Origin: Diogma glabrata
Lineage: Eukaryota > Arthropoda > Insecta > Diptera > Cylindrotomidae
Assembly (NCBI GenBank): GCA_963693315.1
Contig: OY856188.1
Span: forward strand, 246,711,666 to 246,775,665
Length of the DNA: 64,000 bases
Reading direction: 5' to 3'
The notes under the pieces were generated by a model that worked only from the letters and a program-made list of their open reading frames with translations, was not told the origin of the DNA and ran no database searches. This document shows positions 45,371-55,560 of this stretch, in pieces. The stretch's first letter is position 1. Each line of letters begins with the position of its first letter. The position numbers and the translations under genes were made by a program.

Positions 45371-47445
45371 ATGCCTTTTAAATTGTGCTGTAACTTGTAC
45401 GGTCTCAAAAATCATTAGCGGACATCAAAAAATGTGAAACTGGTCACACCAGCTGTTATTCAAAAAGCTGCGACCCTAAATTTTACTTTGTGTGATGACC
45501 AGTTTATATGTGAAACATGTCGCACTTATATCTATAAAAATAAGGTAAATTTAATTATTTTTTTTAAAATGAATAAAAATTCATAAGCAACTAATATTTT
45601 CTATACAGCAGCTTTCATGTTCGGAAACTATCGATAGTGAAATTATTTCTATCAATCAGGATGTTGAAAATATTCAAATACCTCGAGCATCTTTAGATCC
45701 ATCACCAGTTTCGGTTGATACTATATCTCCACCAGTTCCTGAACTGCTTAATGACACTTTAGAAGATATTAACAATGTTCTTTGAAGGTTAGCCGAATCT
45801 CCTATCAAAAAAAATCATATAACAACAGGAAGTTATAAAAAAATTGCAAGTGTCACATCGGCAATAAGTCAAAGAATGTTTCAAGTAGATTCAGTTAAAG
45901 TGTTATCACCAAACGAGGAATGTGAATATACATCATGGCTTATGAACCTTAAAAAAGAGTTTAAGGAGGCCAGCTGTAAATCAAAACAAGTGTTTTTGTT
46001 GACAACTTTACCACGTAAAATTTGGTCAAATCAACGTATCCAGGATGAATTTAATGCATCAAGACGACTGGTAGAATTCGCCATGGATCTGTTGGAAACA
46101 GTAGGTCCTTACAGTTGGCCTCAAAGCAAACAAGTGCACAGTTTGTCACAAAATATAGTAAAACAAATTCAAACATACTTCTTATCAGAGGAAATTAGTA
46201 GAACAATGCCTGGCCTTAAAGATGTTGTTACCATTACAGAAGGATCAACAAAAATTAGGAAATCAAAGCGGTTGGTGTTATGGACCCTCACCGACATCTA
46301 CGAAATGTTCTTGGAAGAAAACAAAGATGTCAAAATCAGCTTCTCAAAGTTCACTACGTTGCGACCGAAGGAATGTATTTGAGCCGGACCTACCAGAACA
46401 CACAATGTCTGTATATGCATGATACATGAAAATGTACGTTTAATGTGTAAGCCGCTCTTAAATTTAGTAAAAAATGAAAAAGATCTGCTTAAGAAACTGA
46501 GTTGTTCTAATAATACAGTGGATTGTGCAACAAATATATGCAATGATTGTAAAAATATCGTGGAATCTTACACAGAAACAATTTTGGAATCTCTTGAATT
46601 TTACGAAGAAATACATAATGAGAAATGTTTAATGCAAGATAGATATTCGTTAGAACTTAGAACGCATGGAAAAAATAAGGAAGAATTTGAAGAAGATTTA
46701 GTACATACATCGGTAAACAAATTAAAAATTCATGACTTCATCGCAAGGCAGCAATCAAAGCTTCTTAAGGATACGAAACAAAACTTACGTCACGGCGAAT
46801 ACGTATTTATTATGGATTTTTCAGAAAACTACTCAATGATAACGCAGAATGAGATACAAGCTGCACATTTCAATAAAGTTCAAGCCACAATCCACCCAAT
46901 CGTAGTTTACTACAAATCATGTAATGATAAACTAGAGGTCTTATCTTTGGTCATTATATCTGATCATTTAATGCATAACACAGTTGCAGTTCATAAATAC
47001 CAGGAAAGGTGTATTGAATTCATTGAAAAACAGCAAGAAATATATCCAAGTATCAAAAAAATTTTATATTTTACTGATGGTTCAGCAGCTCAATATAAAA
47101 ATAAGAAGAATTTCATAAATGTCTGCAAACATATGGATGATTTTAAATACCTGCAGAATGGCATTTATTTGCAATTGCCCACGGGAAAGGTCCATCCGAT
47201 GGGATTGGAGGAACACTTAAAAGAAAAGCCCGGTGAGCTTCGCTTAGAGGAGGAAAAATATCAATAGCAAGGGAATTGTTTGAATGGGCGGAAATTTGGT
47301 CGAAAAAAAAACCACGTTATGAAGTTTTCATATGTGTCTTCAGAAGATATCGAACTACAGGAACAATTTCTTTCGGTGCGGTTTTCGGACATTAAAATCA
47401 TAAGTGGAACTCAAGGATTCCACTGTTTTTTTACCGGATAACACT
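45371..47445 (+). pseudogene. Transposase of the 5.0-kb element, disrupted, with one intron
   Basis: Exon 1 (45371-45544) starts MPFKLCCNLYG, has TAG at 45416, and continues to LCDDQFICETCRTYIYKNK, a cysteine-rich zinc-finger-like end. A GTAAAT donor at 45545 and TATACAG acceptor ending 45608 bound a 64-bp intron in phase 0. Exon 2 keeps one frame from 45609 to 47267 apart from TGA at 45783 and 46380. Recognisable blocks: AGPTRTHNVCICMIHENVR (46383-46439), FIMDFSENYSM (46807), VVYYKSC, LVIISDHL, LYFTDGSAAQYKNKKNFIN (47068-47124). A frameshift near 47165 is followed by AHGKGPSDGIGGTLKR in another frame, another TGA, then SSEDIELQEQFLSVRFSDIK. The acidic residues in the MDFSENY and FTDGS blocks are candidate catalytic ones by inference only. 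Confidence 0.75.
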
Positions 47446-48266
47446 ACACCCGATAAAATAATTGCCAAAATGTTTTCTTTTTCTGATGATCATAAATATT
47501 TCAATTTAAAGGCAAAAAAAATAATTAATTAATTAATTAATTTTTTAATGTATTTATTTATAATATTGATTAAATTATAATGTTTATAGAAAAAGTATTT
47601 TTTCTACTTCAAGTTATGAAAATGTCATTTTAATATACAGTAAAACCTATGTGAAAGGGAAACTTTTTCTAAGTAGTGACTGAAAATGTTTTCAGTCACT
47701 AGGACTGAAAGTAAATAAGTTTCGGTGGTCGCCTACAGGTGGTGGTTATTTACAATATTGAATATTTGAGATTGAATTTCAATTACTGTTTCTGTTGTTG
47801 TTTCGGTTGCTGTGTTTATTTCTGTCAATATCGCAGTATTTTGAAGGGATTGAATATTTTGAAAATTTTTATCGAATCGAATCGAAACTAATCATTATAT
47901 CAATTGTGTGTAATTATTTAATTATACTAATAATGAGTGTGTTTTTTTCTATATCGGACAAATCGGACCGATAAAATAAAATTTGTATCAGATATATCGT
48001 ATAATTTTTTCCTCCGATAATTAACTGTCAGATACAAAATATATTCTCTGAGTTCTTTCCGCCAAAGAAAAATAAAAAAAAATTTATTGAATAAATAAAT
48101 AAATTTTATTAAAAAATACATTTTTATTTGTTTTCAATTGAAACTTTACCTACAATTTTTTAAATTTATACTTTAAACGATGACTTCCAGTCGGTAAAAA
48201 AATATCTGTAATATCTGTAAAAGTTTTTAGAAAAAATATATGAACTATTTTTATTATTCATATTGT
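47446..48266. other. Transposon 3' non-coding sequence
   Basis: Holds a (TAAT)n run (47519-47545) and a perfect 12-bp hairpin AGTGACTGAAAA / TTTTCAGTCACT with a TG loop (47675-47700). No gene. Confidence 0.45.
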
Positions 48267-48517
48267 CAAATTCATCTACTAAAAACTTACAAACCGACAT
48301 ATCTAAATTTGACTGTGTAAAAAATAAACAAGATCGCATTTTTACCAGTGTAAAATAATGAACTATTATTGTGTTCGCCTGTTATTATTCCATCTGTAGG
48401 CGAACACAATAATAACATTATTTTACACTGGTAAAAATGCGATATATAATTTTTTTATTTTTTACACAGTCAAATTTAGATATATGTCGTTTTGTAAGTT
48501 TTTATTAGATGAATTTG
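48267..48517. repeat. Internal inverted repeat with ~115-120-bp arms
   Basis: CAAATTCATCTACTAAAAAC at 48267 pairs with GTTTTTATTAGATGAATTTG ending 48517; at the centre GTGTTCGCCT (48371-48380) pairs with AGGCGAACAC (48398-48407), leaving a ~17-nt loop. Arms differ by an insertion on the right (TATATAATTTTTTTAT). Probably a MITE nested in the transposon. Confidence 0.75.
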
Positions 48518-48804
48518 TAAATATTATCATTTATATTTACAAGCGTAGAAAAAATAGCGTTTTCTACGCGTGGTAAAAACGTTTTTGCGTTCCTGAACTT
48601 ATTCCACTCGACGCTATCACGTTTCGTGGACAAACCGTTCAGTCACGCAAAAAGAGACGTTTTCTCCACTTGTATAAAAATCTACTATTGTTAATGTTTT
48701 TTTCTAATGTTAGTGTTGGTGATGTTGAAATTATAACAAAATCTTCGATCATTGGGATCTCCAATTCTTATTCTGAATAAAAACCTGTTTCTCAATCATA
48801 AATA
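48518..48804. other. Transposon non-coding sequence, second possible small MITE
   Basis: ACAAGCGTAGAAAA at 48539 and GTTTTCTCCACTTGT near 48660 are a loose inverted pair around a ~130-bp segment. Weak evidence. Confidence 0.3.
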
Positions 48805-49408
48805 CACAGAAAATGGTTCAAGTTTATTGCAGGTGTTAAAATATGAAATGTTTAATTTATTAGATCCACATTTAGTACAGGATTATTAACTTAATAAAAA
48901 AACACATGTGAATTTTTCATATACCAAACTTTAAAAAATCGTAAGAAAAAATCCATATTGAATTGCTGACTTTTTATTTCTCTATTTCATAGCTGCATAT
49001 GTTTACTTTAAAATTTGTGAAAAACAAAAAAAAAAAGATACTTTTTGAGATATGAGCTTTGAAGTAAACCAAGGTTTTACGCGCCGCCTAGCGGAAAAGA
49101 GAAAATTTATTAATTTTAAACTTACTTATTTTAGTTATTCAATTATTTTCCTTTTTACTTGCAAAAATATACGTAAGTCGGATGAAATTTGTGGCACCTA
49201 TTCACAAAACATTGCCACCATTACCAAAACTACGTGAAAAAGCCTCAAAATTCAACCACGCATAACTCCGATTCTGAGTACACAAAAAATAAAAGCAGAA
49301 ATAACTTTTTTCCTTTCGTCAATACCAACAAAATATCAAAATTTCAGATTTTTAAAAAATTGTTGTTTTTTTTTCGATGTACGTTTTCAAAACAATAGCC
49401 CATATAGA
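48805..49408 (-). repeat. Right terminal inverted repeat
   Basis: Reverse complement of 44390-44992. Outer end AATAGCCCATATAGA. Short frames here (49052-49398) mirror frames in the left arm and are not genes. Confidence 0.85.
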
Positions 49409-49587
49409 CACACCTGAAACCCTACACACATGAAAACTTATTTGATCGCTTTTTTTTATATATCCTTTGTTTTATATATAAAACTACTTTTTTTATATTT
49501 TACTGATCAACTAGAGTGCTGATCGTTTTACATTCATATTTAAAAAAAAAAATATTATTGCTACTACATCAACAAACTTTATTTAAA

Positions 49588-49617
49588 GGCGTAACAAAGA
49601 ACGCCGTGTCCCGCTAG
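49588..49617 (+). mobile_element. Candidate Helitron 3' end: hairpin plus CTAG-T
   Basis: GGCGT (49588-49592) pairs with ACGCC (49601-49605) around an 8-nt loop; eight bases later CTAG (49614-49617) is followed by T. A short hairpin just upstream of CTRR, with insertion before T, is the Helitron 3' signature. Orientation agrees with the helicase fragment at 42605 and the 5' candidate at 38856. Confidence 0.6.
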
Positions 49618-49997
49618 TTGGTATATATGTATTATACTGCTCGTGTTAATTTTTTTTTAAACAAAAAGAACACGTGCCGCAAATTCATGGAAATTCATTT
49701 TTTGATAAAATCGTAGATTTTTTTTAATATCTCTCAAAATATGCAAATTTAGCAAATCAACATGAATAAAACAAAAAGATAAAGAAGTACTAATTTTCTT
49801 CTTCTGCTATGGAATAAACAGAATAAAATAACATCGTGCAAAGAAAAATTAATACTTTTTTGTCAAATTTGATTTTACGAGTTACGAAGATTTTCGAGCT
49901 TTTTTCAAAATACCACCAGAAATTTAAGTTTTAGGAAAAAACGATTGAGACTTTTTTAGTAGAGAATTAAATTTCCTACAAAATTTTTAATATTGTT
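49618..49997. other. AT-rich spacer
   Basis: No gene or repeat recognised between the candidate Helitron end and reversed family B. Confidence 0.4.
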
Positions 49998-50355
49998 TTT
50001 AGGGTTCCGTTTTTTATACAGAACACTATTGATAAGAGTAAAACGAGTTTCACATTATATCGATTATCTCGTAAACTATAAATGCTATGGACCGGAAATT
50101 TGAGGTACGTATAGGACTAATCTGCCGACATAAGATGACAGATACAAATAAATTTAAAGTTTTTTTCGTTTGGTTTACAGGGTTACGATGTGAGACCTTT
50201 GAGAAAACACATTTTTTTTATAGATGCAAGTAGGGTATCATATGAAAGAAGTATTCCTTAAAAATTTATTTTGGAATTTTGCACCTCACTATTTTTTGTC
50301 ATTTCATGTCATTTCATGTCATTATGCAAACATTTTCTTCGTGTTTTCGTACCTC
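49998..50355 (-). repeat. Family B tail, reversed, left of the RTE insertion
   Basis: AGGGTTCCGTTTTTTATACA, CGATTATCTCGTAAAC and GTTTACAGGGTTACGATGTG are the reverse of 28740-29130. It resumes at 51603. Confidence 0.75.
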
Positions 50356-50365
50356 GATTAGCTCC

Positions 50366-51572
50366 ATCTATCATCGGCGACTATCAGTGTGGTTTTCGTC
50401 CCAACCGTTCAACCACAGATCAATGTTTTACCTTAAGGATGATTCTGGAAAAATGTTGGGAGTACAACATCAGCATTCACCAGCTCTACGTTGATTTCAA
50501 GCAAGCATATGATAGCATCATCCGCGACAACCTTTGGTCTGCACTCATATGCTTTGGTATCCCAGAGAAACTTGTTTCTCTGTGCAAACTCACAACATCG
50601 GGATCAAACTGTAGAATAGTAATCGAAGGGTCAGTTTCTGACTCTTTTGATATAACATCAGGTGTTCGACAAGGTGATGCACTCGCACCCGTACTATTTA
50701 ATTTGGCGCTGGAGTACGCGATAAGAAAAAGCCGCATTGAGACACAAAACTGTATATTTAACAAATCTAGTCAAATTCTTGGCTATGCAGATGATATTGT
50801 GCTTCTCGGACGTAGAACAAGCGATATCAAGGATAGTCTCTCTCAGCTTGAAAGAAATGCTAAACGACTTGGATTATGCATTAACACCGGCAAGACTAAA
50901 CTTTTAACAACATCCAGGAATATACCTCCCGGCAATCTGAATACTGGCGACTATGAAGTGGAACGTGTAGAAAACTTCAAATACCTCGGGTCTGTAATAA
51001 CATCGTCAAATGACATGCAGGCAGATATTAAAGCTCGTGTCTCAGCCGCATACAGAGTTTTCTACGCATACTCAAAACTTTTGCGATCTAAACATCTTTC
51101 GCAGTCGTGCAAACTCACACTTTACAAAGCATTAATTCGACCTGTGCTTACCTTTGGAAGCGAAAGCTGGACACTGACTTCCTCCGATTGTAGAATTTTA
51201 TCAACATTCGAGAGGAAAGTCATACGAACAATTTATGGTCCATGTAAAGTTGCTGAAAATCAGTATAGAATCCGAATGAATCATGAAATCAGACAGCTTC
51301 TTGGAGGCTGCGATGTAATCGGATTCATTAAATCTAACCGGATTAGATGGTTTGGTCATGTAGATAGGGCACCATTAGATAGAATGATTAAAAAAGCGTC
51401 CCAACAACAACCAGCTGGTGTTCGTCGAAGAGGAAGACCTAGACAACGCTGGCGTGATGACATCATCCAAGACCTTCGTGATATAGGATGTCGAAACTGG
51501 GGTCAACTGGTCATGGAACGAGACGATTGGAAGCTGATTGCACAGACGGCAAAATCCCTCCATGGAATGTAA
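50366..51572 (+). CDS. RTE-like reverse transcriptase, C-terminal ~400 residues, open frame
   Basis: The frame is open from 50271, but codons before 50366 belong to the host repeat, so the native start is lost by 5' truncation. Residue numbers here count from 50271. RT motifs: GDYQCGFRPNRSTTDQ at about 40-55, VDFKQAYDS at 74-82 (first catalytic Asp), SGVRQGDALAPVLFN at 130-144, LGYADDIVLL at 170-179 (catalytic YADD), NTGKTKLL at about 207-214, then YLGS and the thumb (FGSESWTL), and IRWFGHVDR with RRRGRPRQRWRDD, the usual C-terminal end of RTE-type ORFs. It stops with TAA at 51570. RT catalytic boxes look intact, but the endonuclease is absent, so it cannot move by itself. No stop or frameshift suggests a fairly recent insertion. 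Confidence 0.87.
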
Positions 51573-51592
51573 ACGCCAGAGAGAGAGAGAGA
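50366..51592 (+). mobile_element. 5'-truncated RTE-like LINE with (GA)n tail and 10-bp target duplication
   Basis: GATTAGCTCC flanks the insert at 50356-50365 and 51593-51602. The family B sequence continues on both sides, with one GATAAGCTCC-type site in the uninterrupted copy (reverse of about 28746-28755). The insert ends with (GA)n directly at the junction. The insertion is younger than the family B copy it split. Confidence 0.88.
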
Positions 51593-51602
51593 GATTAGCT
51601 CC

Positions 51603-51893
51603 AAACCTAACTGATCGAAAATCTTCAAATGTAGTGGAAATGATAGAAAAATTAGTAAGTTTTTTATGGAAAATATAGGAAAATATCACATACTCATAAT
51701 TATATTTATTCAGGGGGTGGATATGAGGAGCGGTAAAATCACTATTTAAAACGTAGTCAAATGGGTTGTCATTTGAAAGAGCACCTAATTTAAAAAAGAT
51801 TGCAATTTTTTAGAATTTTGCGATGCACAGTTTTTGAGTTATTGTCAAAAAACTGCAACTTTCAGACCGCCCCCCCCCTTACGTTTCGACACT
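51603..51893 (-). repeat. Family B unit, reversed, right of the RTE insertion
   Basis: AACCTAACTGATCG, TTTAAAACGTAGTCAA, GTCATTTGAAAGAGCACC and CCTTACGTTTCGACACTG are reversed family B landmarks. Confidence 0.7.
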
Positions 51894-52385
51894 GTGTAAT
51901 GAAGCGCTTTCTCACTGGCGAACCAATGAGAATGGCATTGCAGGAAGCGTACCTAGCGAGATTTATTTTCTTGCCCCAAGCTAGCTTCAGCCCATGGGAA
52001 CGATAAAGTAACCCTGCTACTTCAGCACAAATACAGAAATGTACGCTATTCACGAAAATTTGCAGAAATGGAAAGAAATACAAGTGGAAAAAGGGAGACT
52101 CTGGCGACCCCTATCGCGAAAGACCCACGATCAACACGCCCAACCCTACATTCACTCTCAGACGCCCACACACTCACGCATCACATTCACACCCCTAAAT
52201 CGTAAGAATAATAAAAAAAGAAAAAAATAAACAAAAAAAAACATTCAAATCGACTCACCCATGGTTACATCCTCCTAGCCTCCAAAATCCTGTTTAGATC
52301 AGCCCTCTATCAGCTCGTTGGTCACGTTTGAAACCTCTCGAAAATACTTGTATATCACGAACGTTGATCAAAGTGGCACGTATAA
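51894..52385. other. Mixed-composition spacer without recognised gene
   Basis: 51905-52210 is G+C-richer than its surroundings (CCCAAGCTAGCTTCAGCCC, GGCGACCCCTATCGCGAAAG, then C/A-rich repeats such as CGCCCACACACTCACGC). It could be the 5' end of an unidentified transposon. Open frames on both strands show no known motif. Confidence 0.35.
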
Positions 52386-52923
52386 ACGTTGTACCAAAAT
52401 GTTAGGTAGAAACGTTATATAAACTTGCAATCGATGTATAATTTTGTTGAATCAAAATGATAAGTAGAAACGTTATATAAACTTGCAATCGATGGATAAT
52501 TTTGTTGAATCAAAATGATAAATAGAAACGTTATATAAATCTGGTAATCAGCAACGTTGATTAATTTGTAAATGTTAAATAAAATGTTAAGTAGAAACGT
52601 AATCAAACTGGCAATCAGCAGTGTTGAGTAATTTATAAATGTAAAATAAAATTGTTAAGTAGAAACGTTAATCAATCTGGCAATCAGCAATGTTGAATAA
52701 TTTAAAAGTGTTAGGTAGAAACGTTCAATAAACTTGCAATCGTTGGATACTTTTGTAGAATCAAGATGATAAATAGAAACGTTGTATAAACTTGCAATCG
52801 ATGTATAATTTCGTTGAATCAAAATGATAAATAGAAACGTTATATAAACTTGCGATCGAGGTATAATTTCGTTGAATCAAAATGATAAATAGAAACGTTA
52901 TATAAACTTGCAATCGATGTATA
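52386..52923 (+). repeat. Minisatellite, 60-65-bp unit, about nine copies of two subtypes
   Basis: GTAGAAACGTTATATAAA or AATAGAAACGTTATATAAA starts most units. Subtype 1 continues CTTGCAATCGATGTATAATT with GTTGAATCAAAATGATAA; subtype 2 continues CTGGCAATCAGCA then GTTGA, TAATTTATAAATG and AAATAAAATGTTAAG. Order is three of subtype 1, three of subtype 2, then four of subtype 1, so the array grew by amplification of blocks. Confidence 0.8.
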
Positions 52924-54729
52924 TATTATTTTGCCGATGGTTAATTGCAGCACCAAAAAAAAATCTGGTGGATCAGGCAAACACAAGCGACCACATCAGT
53001 GATATTCCCAAAATCATTTTATCTTGTGATATCTCCCAAATACTCTACCAACAATCAAGCGTGGGCAACACGTCAACCAAAGATACTCGACCTCGAAGGT
53101 AAAAATTATATAAATTTCAACATGTAAATTGTTTATTATAATTCAAGTGTTTATACACCAAAAAAAAATTTCAGCGATTATTCTAGACTAATAAATTTAA
53201 CCTTAATTAATTTTAAATTTAGTTAGAGGCGAATGCAAATCTCGAGTATAATTACATTTATCTTGACTTGTTTTTTTGATTAAAAAAAAACTAAATTTAA
53301 CAAGCGCTTTAATGGAACATACACAACACAAAATTTTCTTTTGTTGATTCTTTAATTTTCAAGTGACGATTTACGATTCATATTTTTATTTAATTTCCTG
53401 ATAAAATTAAATTTTATCAAGCGCCATCATTAAAAAAAACACACACAACAGATATACATTTCTTTTTTTTTATACTGATCACCCTTTTGGTTCTCGTAGT
53501 TCTATTTGAGTTTTTTTGTTTGGTTAAAGTTAAATTTAACTAGTGCATTTGTATGAGAACTGACAAAAAAAAATAATTCTACATGGTCATACCTGAACCA
53601 TTGGGGTTAATAGTCACCGGCAGGATCTTTCTTACAACCCAATTTTCACTGAATTTACCTCTATACGATTTGACTACACACTTATATACATTACGTTAAT
53701 AAATTAACAAAAAGGAATCACCAAAAAAGCTTTTTACACGTATTAAATAAGTAATTAATATTTTCCTAAGGACAAACACAAAATGCCACGTATCAATTTA
53801 TTTAATATCACATTTTTACTGCACTGACAGTACCAAAAATAAGAATCTAATCAGAAACGAATGTAATAGAACAAGAGGTTGAAAAGACTACAGTCGATCC
53901 ATATATACCAAAAAAAATTTCTTTTCGAAAATCAAAAACCTCGAATATAGGGTTTCAGATGTAAAACAATTAATTCAAATCAAGTGGTAGGAAATTTTTA
54001 TAGTTAAACAAAACTGGTTGGTTTTTCAAAATATTGCGCAATAACAATTTTACGATACAACCCATTTCCGATATATTAATAACATTTATCATTGAATTCA
54101 GAATGAATCAATTACAAGTTTAATCGACGTTAAGGCGTTCAGGCATAACAAAACTACAAAAGTCGTACAGTGAAGTTCGGTTTTATATCGGAAAGATTGT
54201 TTGAAGTAAAGAGAAAAACAGATTGAATGTATAACAAAGCAAGATAATACTTCTTTGCATGTTAATGACTGTAAAAATAAACGCACAGCGGTTGTAAGGC
54301 TTTGAAAACCTCGCCGTGTAAGCTACGCTTGATGTTCAGAGAATTCAAACTGAAACAGTATAGTGAGAATAATCGAATGGAAGCACAGCGCGCGTCAATT
54401 TTAGGGTGTTGTAAGATTAAATTTCAATGTTTATACGGAAGATAATTAAAGAAAATTATTAATTAATTCAAATTAACCAATATTATGTTATATTAATTAA
54501 TAAACAAAATCAGGGTAATTAGTGCAATTTTCTTTCTCACATATGTTTGTCCAGCTATTGAAAACTTAGTTAGATTTTAAGAAAAATAAGAAAACTATGA
54601 GTTAAGGGAACTATACGAAATATGACCATTGATGGTGAATGGATGAGAAACTATCCTGAGCGGTACAGATTAATACAAGAAATAACAACTAAGGAAGCTG
54701 CGACTATAATACACTAGGTTCAGACATTA
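52924..54729. other. AT-rich region without supported gene
   Basis: Small frames at 52908-53127 lack motifs. Three phrases of the type AAATTTAACTAG / AAATTTAACAAGCG / AAATTTTATCAAGCG recur near 53292, 53407 and 53535, perhaps an old tandem repeat of ~120 bp. Nothing else. Confidence 0.4.
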
Positions 54730-55560
54730 GTCCAGACTATCCATTACAACTGATTGACAGAAAAATTTGGATAAATTCACAGAGTTAGGAAATGTTGGTA
54801 AATTTAGAATGAAAATTATAGCGAAGTCTCACATAATTATATTTCTATATGTTTAGGGGACGGGGGTAGAGAGGGTTAAAAAAAGCCTTTTTTGACCCAA
54901 GCGAGTGCGGGTTCATTTGAAAGAGCACTTAATTTAGAAATCATTGCAATTTTTTTTAGAATTTTGCAATTATTATTGTCAAAAGAGTGCAACTTTCACA
55001 CCGTTCCGCCCCCTACGTTTCGACGATAATTGACAGAAAAATTGGTAAAAATTCACACATTTAGGAAATTTGGTAAATTTTGTATGGAAATTATATCGAA
55101 GTCTCAAATAATTATATTTCTGTGTGTTAAGGGGCCAGGGGTGGAGAGGGTAAAAAAAACCTTTTTTGACCCAAGCGAGTGCGGGGATGTCATTTGAAAT
55201 AACACCTAATATAAAAATAATTGCAATTTTTTTAGAATTTTGCAGTGCACAGTTTTTGTCAAAAATATGCAAAATTAAGACCATTCCCCCCCACTACGTT
55301 TTGACACTGATTGTCAAAAAAAATTCACATATCTAGGAAGTTTGGTAAATTTAGAACGAAAATTATAGCGAAGTCTCAAATAATTATATTTCTGTGTGTT
55401 TAGGGGACGGGGGAGAAGTGGGTAAAAAAACCTTTTAACCCAAAGAAGTGCGGAGTTATTTAAAAGAACACCTAATTTAGAAATCATTGGATATTTTTTT
55501 TAGAATTTTGCGGTGCACAGTTTTTGAGTTATTGTTATTGTTATTCAGAAAATTTAGTTT
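54730..55560 (-). repeat. Family B, three reversed tandem units
   Basis: ATTGACAGAAAAATT at 54754 and 55030, and a weaker ATTGTCAAAAAAAATT at about 55310, give a ~278-bp period. Each unit has GCGAAGTCTCA, TAATTATATTTCT, a G-rich block and CCCAAGCGAGTGCGG. A minus-strand ORF (54979-55284) is a frame of the repeat. Confidence 0.75.

Larger units (their letters stand above)
44390..49408 (+). mobile_element. 5.0-kb DNA transposon with ~603-bp terminal inverted repeats
   Basis: Left arm 44390-44992 and right arm 48805-49408 are inverted copies beginning TCTATATGGGCTATT and containing CGCTAGGCGGCGCG / CGCGCCGCCTAGCG. The arms flank one decayed transposase gene (45371-47445) and an internal hairpin (48267-48517). 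No target duplication could be identified with confidence. Superfamily is not named here: the long inverted repeats and transposase layout are not hAT, mariner or piggyBac as I know them. It appears to have inserted in the 3' part of the candidate Helitron. Confidence 0.85.

Noticed and set aside
49052..49398. Two short ORFs in the right inverted repeat
   Set aside because: They fall in the terminal inverted repeat, are not preserved as frames in the left arm, and show no motif.
52386..52923. CRISPR-like array
   Set aside because: Units are contiguous 60-65-bp tandem repeats with no unique spacers, in a eukaryotic context.
54979..55284. 101-codon minus-strand ORF
   Set aside because: Lies wholly in reversed family B units.
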